Shown here one piece after another: positions 23,515-33,370 of a stretch of 64,000 nt of DNA. The notes below the pieces were generated by a model. The model was not told the DNA's origin, ran no database searches, and saw nothing but the letters and a program-made list of their open reading frames with translations. The stretch spans positions 199,645,232-199,709,231 of the forward strand of contig CM076990.1 in the NCBI GenBank assembly GCA_039090855.1. The letters are read 5' to 3'. Source of the stretch: Macrothele yani (Eukaryota; Arthropoda; Arachnida; Araneae; Macrothelidae). The position numbers were made by a program, and so were the translations under genes. The number at the start of each line of letters is the position of its first letter. The stretch's first letter is position 1.

Positions 23515-24419
23515 CTGAGACAAAAAAAATATATATTTGCAACAAATGGAGTTATTCCACCTAACAACAACCATCAAGAAACCTTTTAAAAGACTGACAT
23601 TCAAGAAGCAGCCATTTGTTGCCCAAATAAACTGTGTAGCTTGGTGGGAAAATTTAACTACAGTGCTTTTAAAGTCACCTACCAAAGCTGTTCATAGTGT
23701 AATTGCCTCGAATGTGTCTCAGATTTATTTATTATACAGTGCAGTCTGCCTGTGATTTACAAATCAATGCATTATAATTTAACCAGAATAGGCAAAATAA
23801 CAGAGAATGGAGCTGCAACGTGGTTATGTGTGATATAATAAGTGTGCACTAAGATCTGATGGAAAAATTAGATTTGTCATTGCTGATTTAAATGACTGTT
23901 ACTTTACTCAGTGTGACTGAATTTTCTTGAAGATTAATGTACAATTTTCACTAAAAACCTAACTAGTAAAAAAGGCTTCTTATAGCATTATCCAGCTAAG
24001 CATTTTGAGGAGATGAATGAATTGTAGTGCTACCAGATGGCACAACTAATTGCTCCAGTAAAATAAAAAAGAAAAGGACTACAATTTGACCATGCATGAT
24101 CTCATTTAATGAAATTGAATATGTAGGGTACATACTGATATCTGAGGTAAAAAAAAAAAAATTGTTGGCCACATGCAAACAAGTCAAAACAGTATGAAGC
24201 TGTAATCTAACTTTACATGTGACTAGATTTCTGGAAATGTGTAGAATCTCAATGAAAATTGAAACCAAAAGTAATGTAGGTGTTTTGCAGTGTTTGTGTC
24301 TATGTGTTGTTTTACCACTTAATATTTCATATTCAATTTCATTGAGAACAAAGTTCCACCAAACTCTGGTGATTTTTTACTGCAATGTTGAAACTGAAAC
24401 GTTTTTTCTTCTTCTTCAG
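23515..24419. other. Intron interval without recognised features
   Basis: AT-rich sequence with no identifiable protein similarity. A 25-bp imperfect inverted pair (CTCATTTAATGAAATTGAAT near 24101 and its complement near 24330) is the only structure I noticed. The polypyrimidine tract and AG acceptor of the next exon end at 24419. Confidence 0.55.
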
Positions 24420-24491
24420 GATAATGAAGAACTATCACCACATCTCACACTGGATAAAGTAAAAGAAGCTTTCTTTTCAGCTAAGAAATCT
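24420..24491 (+). CDS. Exon of the ACC synthase-like aminotransferase (exon 2 of 4 seen)
   Basis: The acceptor TTCTTCTTCAG ends at 24419 and the donor GTAAGG starts at 24492. Phase 0 enters and phase 0 leaves, matching both neighbours. It encodes 24 residues, DNEELSPHLTLDKVKEAFFS plus AKKS. In family members the segment between the PTPxYGG block and the NPxNPLG block has the same length and character: a short acidic lead and an amphipathic helix ending in lysines. The exon is small and similarity alone would be weak. The exact phase fit, clean splice sites and position between the two stronger exons support it. Confidence 0.7.
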
Positions 24492-25182
24492 GTAAGGACT
24501 GATTTTAATCTTATAATCTTGTTTTGTTTTTCTTTTGATTACATTATTTTGTTTCCACTCCTGTTTCAAATGCTGCATTCTAAACAAAAGCATTTTGTTC
24601 TAGTAAATGATTCATTTATATGTGCCAGATCTCTTCCTTTCTTTCTTCCTTCCTCTGTTTTTCACTTTTTCAATGTTGTTTAAAGTAATTTTTTGTGCAG
24701 CATCCATGTCAATAGCATGTTCATTTTCTTTATGTAGTGGGTATTCCACAGATCTAATTGCAAAGTGTCAACTGGTTATAAACACACACTTTTTCCATTA
24801 TTTAATTACAAGTTCAAAAGGCGAGTATTGTGATGGTATGCATTTTCCTGTGGAGAGGCTGCAATTACATTCAGTCTAGAATTCTAAACTTGTAAACAGT
24901 TCATGCAAAGCACCTAAGTGCAGCATTTTCACCTCAAATTTCACTGCTAGGAAAGGTTCTTGGATGTAAGGCATAATGCATACCATTATACCAAGTTTTG
25001 TGCTGACTGATTCAGCTGTTTTTTAGAGATTCATGCCATTGTTACAGGGTCTTATTTGCCTCTGTGTAGTAATCTTCCATCTTTGAATAAAGCTCATGTT
25101 GAGAAATGGCTTCCTAGTTTAATTGAATTAATAATCTAAAGCAACTTTTATGGGAATTTTACTAGGAAATTTTTTCATTAAT

Positions 25183-25221
25183 AGCAAATTTTCGGAGAAA
25201 ACTCATCTCCTTCTTCAGGCT
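25183..25221 (-). ncRNA. Hammerhead ribozyme-like motif, Penelope-like element 1, minus arm
   Basis: Read on the minus strand the 39 nt run is stem I strand AGC, core CTGAAGA, stem II GGAGAT...TTCTCC, box GAAA, a short ATTT turn, then GCT to close stem I. This is the core order of a minimal hammerhead with a tiny stem III, of the type reported in Penelope-like elements. The motif lies about 45 bp beyond the stop of the GIY-YIG frame. Activity is inferred, not shown. Confidence 0.62.
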
Positions 25222-25265
25222 GTCTTGTTGTTGTCACTTTTTACTTGTCACTATCACGGTTACGG

Positions 25266-25781
25266 TTAACCTTGACGGTTTAGGTTATTTTTCAACAAAT
25301 CCTGCCAGATGTTAGGCAGGGAAAATCCTTTGCAGTCATTGATGATGGAATTTTGATTTTTCTCAATCTCTATTCCTTCTTTCAGTTTTATTTTTTGGAA
25401 ATTGCTTTGGAAACTGATTACTTTAAGGGAATTCCAATCCATGCTGTGTCCAGTTTCTCTAACATGCCTATCTAATCCAGTCTTGTTGGAGCAATTTTTT
25501 ATAGCTGCTTTATGCTCAGCTATACGAGTTTCTAGTCTGCGACCTGTTTCACCTATGTAAGATAGTCCACAACTACAATTTACTTCATAAACTACTCCTT
25601 GCATTTTTAAAATATCTTCTTCTCTTTGAATTATTTTAGGGAAAATTTTTTTAACTTCGTTCTCTAAACTTGGAGCTAGCCTAATATTGTATTTCTTACT
25701 AATTCTCTTTAAAGACTCAAATAAACCTTTGTGACAAGAAATTTTTCTAGTGAATTTTACTTGTTGCTTAAGAAAACCCAC
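25266..25781 (-). pseudogene. Penelope-like element 1, inverted C-terminal part with GIY-YIG domain
   Basis: An open frame of 171 codons on the minus strand opens with FLKQQVKFTRKISCHKGLFE. The GIY-YIG endonuclease follows: GVVYEVNCSCGLSYIGETGR, then LETRIAEHKAAIKN, TGLDRHVRETGHSM and the conserved-Glu-containing LKEGIEIEKNQNSII. It lacks the RT, being cut where the inverted copy begins at about 25780. The last 112 residues look identical to the plus-strand copy at 27041-27379, showing that both arms come from one recent event. Confidence 0.88.
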
Positions 25782-25789
25782 TACCAGAT

Positions 25790-27379
25790 TTGATTAAAAA
25801 GTCTCTAAGCTTATTTCACTTCAAAAAAAGAAAACCCAGCTTCCAGAAAACTATAAACAATTCTCAAAATTACAGTTCAGATTACCTCAAATATATGGAA
25901 TAGTCAAACTGCATAAAGAACACCAACCAATTAGACCAATAATAGACTCAAAGCATTTCAAAAATTAGTCTATTATTGGTCTAATTGTTTGAGTCTATTA
26001 TTGGTCTATTATTGGTCTAAAACTCTATTCTTTCAAATCTAAACTATTTTTTAAAGTCACACCTTCAGAATCTTTTAAAAGAGCCACCTAACTTGATTAA
26101 AAACTCAATGCAGCTAAAAGAAAAACTAGAACTTCTTCCTAAATTAGATTCTCCTATTATGGGTAGTTTAGATATAGTGTCTATGTATACTCACATTAAT
26201 ATAGATCAACTTATAGACTTTATAGCGGAAGACCTGGCAGACCTAATAGTTTTTCACAACAAGGAAAAAAACATATTAGTAGGAATTTTTGAAATGCTTA
26301 CTTTCTCTTTGCAGAACAACTACTTTCAATTTGGGAAAACTTTTTCATTCAGAAATCGGGGCTAGCTATGGGCTCCCCACTCTCCCCACTCTTGCTAACT
26401 ATTATGTGGGAAAACTAGAAGAAAAGATACTAGTACAACCCACATACTTCTGCTTATATAGCAGATACATGGATGACATCTTATTTATAATAGACAGCTC
26501 AGAAATTGTTCCAGAAAGAATTCTAGACTCATTCAATGAATTAGATGATTCCCTTAAGTTCACTATTGAACTTCAAAAAGAAAGAAGAATAAACTTCTTA
26601 GATATTACTATCTATTATGAAGATGAAAAATTCCTCACTAGTTGATATAAAAAACCAATGAATACTAAAAGACTACTGGATTTCAATTCCTATCATCCAG
26701 TTTCTATTAAGAAAAATGTAGCAAGTCAGTTTTTAGAAAAACTTAATAAAATAGTTTCTACTGCAGATAAAAAAGAAGCCCATAAAGAAGAGCTTAAAGT
26801 CATACTTGCAGAGAATAACTATCCTAAAGAAGAAATTGAGAAGCTTCTGAATTTTAATGGTACGAAGAACCCACAAAAGCAACAAGTAAAATTCACTAGA
26901 AAAATTTCTTATCACTAAGGTTTATTTGAGTCTTTAAAGAGAATTAGTAAGAAATACAATAATAGGCTAGCTCCAAGTTTAGAGAACAAGTTAAAAAATT
27001 TTTCCCTAAAATAGTTCAAAGAGAAGAAGATATTTTAAAAATGCAAGGAGTAGTTTATGAAGTAAATTGTAGTTGTGGACTATCTTACATAGGTGAAACA
27101 GGTCGCAGACTAGAAACTCGTATAGCTGAGCATAAAGCAGCTATAAAAAATTGCTCCAACAAGACTGGATTAGATAGGCATGTTAGAGAAACTGGACACA
27201 GCATGGATTGGAATTCCCTTAAAGTAATCAGTTTCCAAAGCAATTTCCAAAAAATAAAACTGAAAGAAGGAATAGAGATTGAGAAAAATCAAAATTCCAT
27301 CATCAATGACTGCAAAGGATTTTCCCTGCCTAACATCTGGCAGGATTTGTTGAAAAATAACCTAAACCGTCAAGGTTAA
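25790..27379 (+). pseudogene. Penelope-like element 1 RT and GIY-YIG (broken)
   Basis: The RT N-terminal region at 25790-25930 includes the LPQIYGIVKLHK motif typical of Penelope RT. RT blocks follow at 26093-26365 (SPIMGSLDIVSMYTHI) and 26289-26645, with the catalytic box SRYMDDILFII and NFLDITIYY. A connector is at 26658-26918 (HKEELKVILAENNYPKEEIE). The GIY-YIG domain is at 27041-27379. The frame is broken by stops and small indels. A patch at 25935-26025 contains several inverted and direct copies of the phrase CCAATAATAGACTC, scrambling the RPIIDSK block. Penelope-like elements pair this RT with a C-terminal GIY-YIG nuclease. Confidence 0.88.
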
Positions 27380-27442
27380 CCATAACCGTCAAGGTAAACC
27401 GTAACCATGATAGTGACATGTAAAAAGTGACAACAACAAGAC

Positions 27443-27481
27443 AGCCTGAAGAAGGAGAAGAGTTTTCTCCGAAAATTTGCT
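27443..27481 (+). ncRNA. Hammerhead ribozyme-like motif, Penelope-like element 1, plus arm
   Basis: Same 39-nt layout as the minus arm: AGC, CTGAAGA, stem II GGAGAA/TTCTCC with a 4-5 nt loop, GAAA, ATTT, GCT. One base inside stem II differs between arms (GGAGAA here, GGAGAT in the minus arm). It lies about 64 bp after the GIY-YIG stop codon. Confidence 0.65.
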
Positions 27482-27739
27482 ATTAATGAAAAAAATTTCC
27501 TAGTAAAATTCCCATAAAAGTTGCTTTAGATTATTAATCTTCCATCTGTTGTTTTAAGTAAGGTACTAATACATGTTTACTATTTAGATTGAACTCTTAA
27601 AAGATTGTACTTCAGTTCATAAGCCTTTAAAAACAGGTTTTGACCGACATTGAAAAACCATAAATAGTAGTCGGATTCAGTGATGTAATGAGATTAGTTA
27701 GATGTGATTTGGGTATTTCTTTTGTAGGAGACAAAGTTA

Positions 27740-27945
27740 ATGAAAACATACGGAAGTGATTTGGGCATGTATGTTACATGAGAGAGGAAAGATCTGTATG
27801 ACAGTTGGTCACAGACAAGGAAAAGTCCTAGAACCAGATGGATTGATGGTGGCCATTAGTGATAGAGGGAGTGATTTGTCAAAAACAGAAAATGCAGTAG
27901 AACAGGAAAAGTGGAGAAAATGTGTAGGTAATTGTCATTAGATTT
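27740..27945 (+). pseudogene. LINE reverse transcriptase C-terminal remnant
   Basis: The plus strand carries a shifted-frame mosaic that includes RKSPRTRWIDGGH, then ENAVEQEKWRKCVGNCH and a stop. GRPRTRW-type and DRxKWRxxVGNC-type motifs mark the extreme C-terminus of several LINE ORF2 proteins. About 200 bp survive and the family cannot be named. Confidence 0.5.
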
Positions 27946-28143
27946 TTATGTTATTATATTCTGTATTTGTATATGATGATTCTTCAACCTGGACACCCAC
28001 CTTCAAACTTACAGGTGTGATATAATAAAATAAGTAAACATCAGAACTTCTTCAGAAACTACTTTGAATGATTATAAAATATCTATAATAGTCTCTCAGT
28101 TTTATGATTTTTCTCTTCAGCTATATCAAATAAAACATTGTTT

Positions 28144-28350
28144 GAAGCAATCAGAACTATATACTCAATTGCCTGTTGTTTACTGCTCTCCATGTAACTT
28201 CTCTTCAGAACTAAAAAGGGGATGTTACATGGTCATCATGTAAACATGAATGACTGTAGTTTACTGGTCTCCATGTAACTTTTCTGAGAAGATATTACAT
28301 GGAGATCAGTAAACTACAAGTAATTCAGCACACAGTTCTGATTGCTTTGA
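28144..28350. repeat. Imperfect fold-back repeat (about 207 bp)
   Basis: Outer arms are GAAGCAATCAGAACT (28144) and AGTTCTGATTGCTTTG (28335). Inner arms include GTTTACTGCTCTCCATGTAA near 28178 and its complement TTACATGGAGATCAGTAAAC near 28298. No coding potential is seen. It looks like a small MITE or a degraded fold-back element, and no target duplication was identified. Confidence 0.65.
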
Positions 28351-28470
28351 ATAATCTTGTGAATTTCCCATCTATTTCTGAGGAAAATTTCATCCTTAAT
28401 TTCCAAATAAAACATTGTGGAATAACTTTTTTACGGGTCTTATAGAGGTTATTTTTCATGAAAGTTGGTT

Positions 28471-28509
28471 GTCAAATTTTCGAACTAAAGCCTAGTTTGT
28501 CATCAGGAC
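28471..28509 (-). ncRNA. Hammerhead ribozyme-like motif, Penelope-like element 2, minus arm
   Basis: On the minus strand it reads GTC, CTGATGA, stem II AACTA...TAGTT, an intact GAAA box, ATTT, then GAC closing stem I. It lies just downstream of the GIY-YIG stop at about 28514 and overlaps the end of the coding region by only a few bases at most. The architecture and total length (39 nt) equal the motif in element 1 although the stems differ in sequence. Confidence 0.65.
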
Positions 28510-28513
28510 TATG

Positions 28514-30112
28514 TCACTGGAGTAGTTGCTGCCACTCAATTGGAAGAGTCCATCCACAATTATCGTTAATTGTGGTACTTCTTCTTCTTGCTATTTCGAT
28601 CCCTTCTTCTAGTTTCCTCTTTACTAAGTCTGACTGGTGGGCGATTATTTTCACTGAGTCCCAATTTATGGAGTGTCCACTTGCTTGTATATGTCTGTCT
28701 AGCCCTGTTTTGTTCCCAATGTTCCTAATAGCTGCTTGGTGTTCTTTCATTCGGACCTTAATACTTCTCCCTGTTTCTCCTATATAGCTGAGTCCGCAGT
28801 TACAGTCGATGCAGTAAATTACTCCTTCCTGCAATTGGATGTCCAATTCTTTCTGCTTTAAAGCTGGCAGGAATTTCTTTATTTTGTTATTAAGATCTGG
28901 AGCTAGCCTGATATTATATTTTGCTCCGATCCTTTTCAGTTTCTGGAAAAGTCCCTTGTGGTACGTAATTTTGCTGGTGTATTTGAAGTTGGTTTTTTCC
29001 TGCTTCTTTTTTGGCACTTGTTTAAATATTTTCTCAACATATGGGGAGGGGTAATTGTTTTCTGCTAATATTTCCTTTAATTCTTCTTTGTGAAGATCTT
29101 TCTGAGTAGCTGAAGAGACCAGGATTTCAATTTTTTCCAAAAATTGTCTCGCTGTATTCGATTTAATATAATCAGGGTGGAATGAGCAGAAGTCTAACAT
29201 CTTCCCTGTGTTGGTGGGTTTTCTAAAAAGCTGAGTGAATATTTTCCCCTCTCTTGAGGTCAAGGTTAAATCTAGGTAATTGATGCTATGGTCTTTTTCC
29301 TGTTCCAGGGTGTACTGCAAGGTATTCTCTAGTAAGTTAAATTCTTCCAGAATCTGAGAGGGTAGAGATTGGTCCACAGTATCTACTATAATTAGGACAT
29401 CATCCGTGTACCTTACATAGAGAGCAAACAAGGAGGGTTGTATAAGGATTTTTGCCTCTAGTTTACTTATATAATAATTTGCTAGCAGAGGTGCTAGTGG
29501 AGAACCCATTGCAAGTCCTGAAGTTTGCCTGTAATATTTCTTTCCAAACTGGAAGAAATTATTCTTGAAGGAAAATAGGAGCAGTTCATATATGCCAAGT
29601 AGTATTTCTCTATTGTGATTATGGAATACTATTTTTTCTGCAAGGTCATCTGCAATGAATTCCAGTAGGAGGTCCAGGTTAATGTTGGTATACATAGAGA
29701 CTATATCCAGGCTTGCCATTACTGGATGAATTAATTCTGGCAAGTTGTCCAGTTTTCCTTTTAGCTGCATGGAATTTTTTAGTAGGTAGGGAGGAGAAGG
29801 GAAAATATCTCTGAGGTGACCAAGTAAATAATAATTAATGTTGGAGAGTGGCGAATTTTTAGTGTCTATTATAGGTCTTACTGGATGGCCTACTTTGTGA
29901 ACTTTTATCGTACCATAGATCTGTGGAATTCTTGACTGGATTTTGGAGAAGTTTTTGAAGAGCTCATTAAGCTGTTTTTTATTTCTTAAAGAGCTGATTA
30001 ATTTCTTAAGATTTTTGACAGTTTGATCTATAGGGTTACCATTGAGTTCTTCATAATAAGGCTTGCTCAATTCAGCTTCCATTTTATTGTAATACTTCTC
30101 TTTTTCTACCAA
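28514..30112 (-). CDS. Penelope-like element 2 RT/GIY-YIG protein, minus arm (532 codons open)
   Basis: This is the longest open frame in the window. RT blocks: SRIPQIYGTIKVHKVGHPVR, RPIIDTKNSPLSNINYYLLG, HPVMASLDIVSMYTNI, GLAMGSPLAPLLANYYI, the catalytic box RYTDDVLIIV, and NYLDLTL. The GIY-YIG domain reads GVIYCIDCNCGLSYIGETGR, then VRMKEHQAAIRN, TGLDRHIQASGHSI and LEEGIEIARRR. Two faults are visible. YMDD has become YTDD, which may weaken catalysis. A 2-nt deletion near 30228 separates about 80 N-terminal codons (30354-30113) from this frame. The first in-frame ATG is therefore probably not the native start. Confidence 0.9.
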   Translation of the reverse strand: MVEKEKYYNKMEAELSKPYYEELNGNPIDQTVKNLKKLISSLRNKKQLNELFKNFSKIQSRIPQIYGTIKVHKVGHPVRPIIDTKNSPLSNINYYLLGHLRDIFPSPPYLLKNSMQLKGKLDNLPELIHPVMASLDIVSMYTNINLDLLLEFIADDLAEKIVFHNHNREILLGIYELLLFSFKNNFFQFGKKYYRQTSGLAMGSPLAPLLANYYISKLEAKILIQPSLFALYVRYTDDVLIIVDTVDQSLPSQILEEFNLLENTLQYTLEQEKDHSINYLDLTLTSREGKIFTQLFRKPTNTGKMLDFCSFHPDYIKSNTARQFLEKIEILVSSATQKDLHKEELKEILAENNYPSPYVEKIFKQVPKKKQEKTNFKYTSKITYHKGLFQKLKRIGAKYNIRLAPDLNNKIKKFLPALKQKELDIQLQEGVIYCIDCNCGLSYIGETGRSIKVRMKEHQAAIRNIGNKTGLDRHIQASGHSINWDSVKIIAHQSDLVKRKLEEGIEIARRRSTTINDNCGWTLPIEWQQLLQ

Positions 30113-30354
30113 TACCAGAACTTTGCTCTTATCTGCTCTCAGTGCTACAACTTTATCATTGGCTTTGAATTTTTTAAGGTCAGCAATGGCATTTCTATTA
30201 AAATTGTAATCAACTTTTACTGGCTTTTACAAATTTTGAGACGCAGTCTGAGAATTCTTTCCTTAAAGTAACTGCTGTATTTTCATCTTCTCTTTCTACC
30301 TTACTACAGATGCTTTCTAAATCAATCAGTATACGTTTTTTATCAAGTGTTGCC

Positions 30355-32193
30355 GGCAACACTTGATAAAAAACGTATACTGATTGATTTAGAAAGCATC
30401 TGTAGTAAGGTAGAAAGAGAAGATGAAAATACAGCAGTTACTTTAAGGAAAGAATTCTCAGACTGCGTCTCAAAATTTGTAAAAAAGCCAGTAAAAGTTG
30501 ATTACAATTTTAATAGAAATGCCATTGCTGACCTTAAAAAATTCAAAGCCAATGATAAAGTTGTAGCACTGAGAGCAGATAAGAGCAAAGTTCTGGTATT
30601 GGTAGAAAAAGAGAAGTATTACAATAAAATGGAAGCTGAATTGAGCAAGCCGTATTATGAAGAACTCAATGGTAACCCTATAGATCAAAACGTCAAAAAT
30701 CTTAAGAAATTAATCAGCTCTTTAAGAAATAAAAACAGCTTAATGAGCTCTTCAAAAACTTTTCCAAAATCCAGTCAAGAATTCCACAGATCTATGGTAC
30801 GATAAAAGTTCACAAAGAAGGCCATCCAGTAAGACCTATAATAGACACTAGAAATTCGCCACTCTCCAACATTAATTATTATTTACTTGGTCACCTCAGA
30901 GATATTTTCCCTTCTCCTCCCTACCTACTAAAAAATTCCATGCAGCTAAAAGGAAAACTGGACAACTTGCCAGAATTAATTCATCCAGTAATGGCAAGCC
31001 TGGATATAGTCTCTATGTATACCAACATTAACCTGGACCTCCTACTGGAATTCATTGCAGATGACCTTGCGGAAAAAATAGTATTCCATAATCACAATAG
31101 AGAAATACTACTTGGCATATATGAACTGCTCCTATTTTCCTTCAAGAATAATTTCTTCCAGTTTGGAAAGAAATATTACAGGCAAACTTCGGGACTTGCA
31201 ATGGGTTCTCCACTAGCACCTCTGCTAGCAAATTATTATATAAGTAAACTAGAGGCAAAAATCCTTATACAACCCTCCTTGTTTGCTCTCTATGTAAGGT
31301 ACATGGATGATGTCCTAATTATAGTAGATACTGTGGACCAATCTCTACCCTCTCAGATTCTGGAAGAATTTAACTTACTAGAGAATACCTTGCAGTACAC
31401 CCTGGAACAGGAAAAAGACCATAGCATCAATTACCTAGATTTAACCTTGACCTCAAGAGAGGGGAAAATATTCACTCAGCTTTTTAGAAAACCCACCAAC
31501 ACAGGGAAGATGTTAGACTTCTGCTCATTCCACCCTGATTATATTAAATCGAATACGGAGAGACAATTTTTGGAAAATTGAAATCCTGGTCTCTTCAGCT
31601 ACTCAGAAAGATCTTCACAAAGAAGAATTAAAGGAAATATTAGCAGAAAACAATTACCCCTCCCCATATGTTGAGAAAATATTTAAACAAGTGCCAAAAA
31701 GAAGCAGGAAAAAACCAACTTCAAATTCACCAGCAAAATTACGTACCACAAGGGACTTTTCCAGAAACTGAAAAGGATCGGAGCAAAACATAATATCAGG
31801 CTAGCTCCAGATCTTAATAACAAAATAAAGAAATTCCTGCCAGCTTTAAAGCAGAAAGAATTGGACATCCAATTGCAGGAAGGAGTAATTTACTGCATCG
31901 ACTGTAACTGCGGACTCAGCTATATAGGAGAAACAGGGAGAAGTATTAAGATCCGAATGAAAGAACACCAAGCAGCTATTAGGAACATTGGGAACAAAAC
32001 AGGGCTAGACAGACATATACAAGCAAGTGGACACTCCATAAATTGGGACTCAGTGAAAATAATCGCCCACCAGTCAAACTTAGTAAAGAGGAAACTAGAA
32101 GAAGGGATCGAAATAGCAAGAAGAAGAAGTACCACAATTAACGATAATTGTGGATGGACTCTTCCAATTGAGTGGCAGCAACTACTCCAGTGA
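30355..32193 (+). pseudogene. Penelope-like element 2 RT/GIY-YIG, plus arm (frameshifted)
   Basis: The plus arm keeps the N-terminus that the minus arm lost (open from about 30347: LPATLDKKRILIDLESICSK). It breaks in a poly-A run near 30730, resumes at 30940-31581 with the canonical catalytic box RYMDDVLIIV, and stops at about 31580 after a 2-nt loss in another A run. It resumes at 31861-32193 with the GIY-YIG domain. Each arm thus carries different lesions: this one has an intact YMDD but broken frames, the other an open frame with YTDD. Confidence 0.9.
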
Positions 32194-32197
32194 CATA

Positions 32198-32236
32198 GTC
32201 CTGATGACGAACTAATCTTTAGTTCAAAAATTTGAC
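32198..32236 (+). ncRNA. Hammerhead ribozyme-like motif, Penelope-like element 2, plus arm
   Basis: The order is GTC, CTGATGA, a 7-bp stem II GAACTAA/TTAGTTC with a 3-nt loop, then AAAA in place of GAAA, ATTT and GAC. The G to A change in the catalytic GAAA box, absent from the minus arm, should reduce or abolish activity in this copy. Confidence 0.6.
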
Positions 32237-32917
32237 AACCAACTTTCATGAAAAATAACCTCTATAAGACCCGTAAAAAAGTTATTCCACAATCACTATG
32301 AATAGAGGTGCCATAAATGCATTTACAACTAGAAATAAAACATGTTCACCAAGAAATTCTGATTTAACTTTGTAGGAAAAGGAAGCTACTAAATAACAAT
32401 TTGTAATGTATTATTGATTAGACCATAAAGTATTTCATGAAGTGAGATTAATTCCATTCTCTCATAGTAATACCATGCAAACACTAATTAATGAATAGAC
32501 CATTATGTGTTTTTGTGCTTAAAAGTAGATGGAGTTTCAAATGCTGTGTTGGATATTTTTTTGTGTAGACCCAATGTACATACATACTGTATGTATATAA
32601 TTTAGAAGCAATAATTTTTCCTAAACCTTGAGAGGCAGAGAAGTTTGAGGGAACAAGCTATTTTGCTGAGATGGAGAAACAAAGGACCCGAGGACTGTAT
32701 TGTTCTAAAAGGGAGGGTAAAGAGAAGAGAGAGGGAGTGATATTGTATGGATTATAAAAAAGCATAACACTATTAGAAATAAGAGGGAAAAGACCATACT
32801 GTGAAGGTCAAAATATAAGGAGCCATTCAATGTGGTGTTATCAAGGGAAAGGCATTTTGAGAGAGAGAGAGAGAGAGAGTTAAGAAATAACTTGAAGGTT
32901 TAATTGTTTCCTTTCAG

Positions 32918-33019
32918 AAAAAAATGTGCATGGAATAGTGCTGCTTAATCCTAGTAATTCTCTTGGTAATGTCTATAGCCCAGAACTGATGATGCATATC
33001 ATGAAGTTTTGTCATGTGA
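32918..33019 (+). pseudogene. Decayed duplicate of the NPxNPLG exon
   Basis: The body reads VHGIVLLNPSNSLGNVYSPE in one frame, clearly the sibling of the exon at 33266. One A is missing just after the acceptor, so joining it in phase 0 from the upstream exon gives a stop (TAG) within eight codons. The PLP-pocket motif NPSNPLG has become NPSNSLG. Two bases inserted before the donor change its phase. A splice acceptor and a strong GTGAGT donor are still visible, so occasional inclusion would truncate the protein. I infer a pseudo-exon. Confidence 0.8.
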
Positions 33020-33159
33020 GTAAAGAGGAGAGAGAGAGTGATATTATATGGATTATAAAAAAGCATAACACTATTAAAAAAATAAGAGGGAAAATAGCAT
33101 ACTGTGAAGGTCAAAAGTATAAGGAGCCATTCAATGCAACATTATCAAGGGAAAGGTAT

Positions 33160-33213
<54 letters not shown>

Positions 33214-33265
33214 TGCGTGTGTGTGTGTTAAGAAATTACTTGAAGGTTTAATTGTTTCCTTTCAG

Positions 33266-33366
33266 AAAAAGAATGTGCGTGGAATAGTGCTGCTTAATCC
33301 TAGTAATCCTCTTGGTGATGTCTACAGCCCAGAACTGATGATGGATATCATGAAGTTTTGTCATGA
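33266..33366 (+). CDS. Exon of the ACC synthase-like aminotransferase, NPxNPLG block (exon 3 of 4 seen)
   Basis: The acceptor TTTCCTTTCAG ends at 33265 and the donor GTAAGA starts at 33367. The exon enters in phase 0 and leaves in phase 2. It encodes KKNVRGIVLLNPSNPLGDVY then SPELMMDIMKFCH. NPxNPxG is the hallmark of PLP-dependent fold-type-I aminotransferases and ACC synthases; the second asparagine contacts the cofactor ring hydroxyl. The DVYSPE continuation is characteristic of the ACCS branch. The split last codon GA is completed by the A at 53379 to give Glu. A decayed duplicate lies 250 bp upstream. Confidence 0.9.
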
Positions 33367-33370
33367 GTAA

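Larger units (their letters stand above)
25083..27534. mobile_element. Penelope-like element 1 with inverted partial copy
   Basis: A plus-strand RT/GIY-YIG unit (about 25781-27534) is preceded head-to-head by a minus-strand copy of only its 3' part (25083-25780). The outermost 3' sequences form inverted arms. The whole is flanked by the direct repeat TAATCTTCCATCT at 25070-25082 and 27535-27547, so it inserted as one event. Partial inverted copies are a known habit of Penelope-like elements. The left arm carries about 45 bp more terminal sequence than the right one. It lies in the intron between the second and third aminotransferase exons. Confidence 0.9.
28416..32332. mobile_element. Penelope-like element 2: giant head-to-head palindrome
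   Basis: Two nearly full copies are fused at an exact axis between 30354 and 30355 (TTGCCGGCAA). The left copy (28416-30354) is on the minus strand and the right copy (30355-32332) on the plus strand. The arms agree almost base for base by eye, with scattered substitutions and a few 1-2 nt indels. An 11-bp direct repeat AAATAAAACAT at 28405-28415 and 32333-32343 brackets the whole and is a probable target duplication. The right arm has about 39 bp of extra terminal sequence. The element lies in the intron before the third aminotransferase exon. Confidence 0.92.
32716..33370. repeat. Tandem duplication of an exon plus flanking intron
   Basis: Two diverged units (about 32716-33020 and 33021-33370) share, in order, a GA-rich start, ATGGATTATAAAAAAGCATA, TGAAGGTCAAAA, GGAGCCATTCAATG, a (GA)n tract, the acceptor TTGTTTCCTTTCAG and the exon body. 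The GA tract has grown in the second unit (about 33162-33212). The second exon copy is intact and the first is decayed. Confidence 0.92.
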
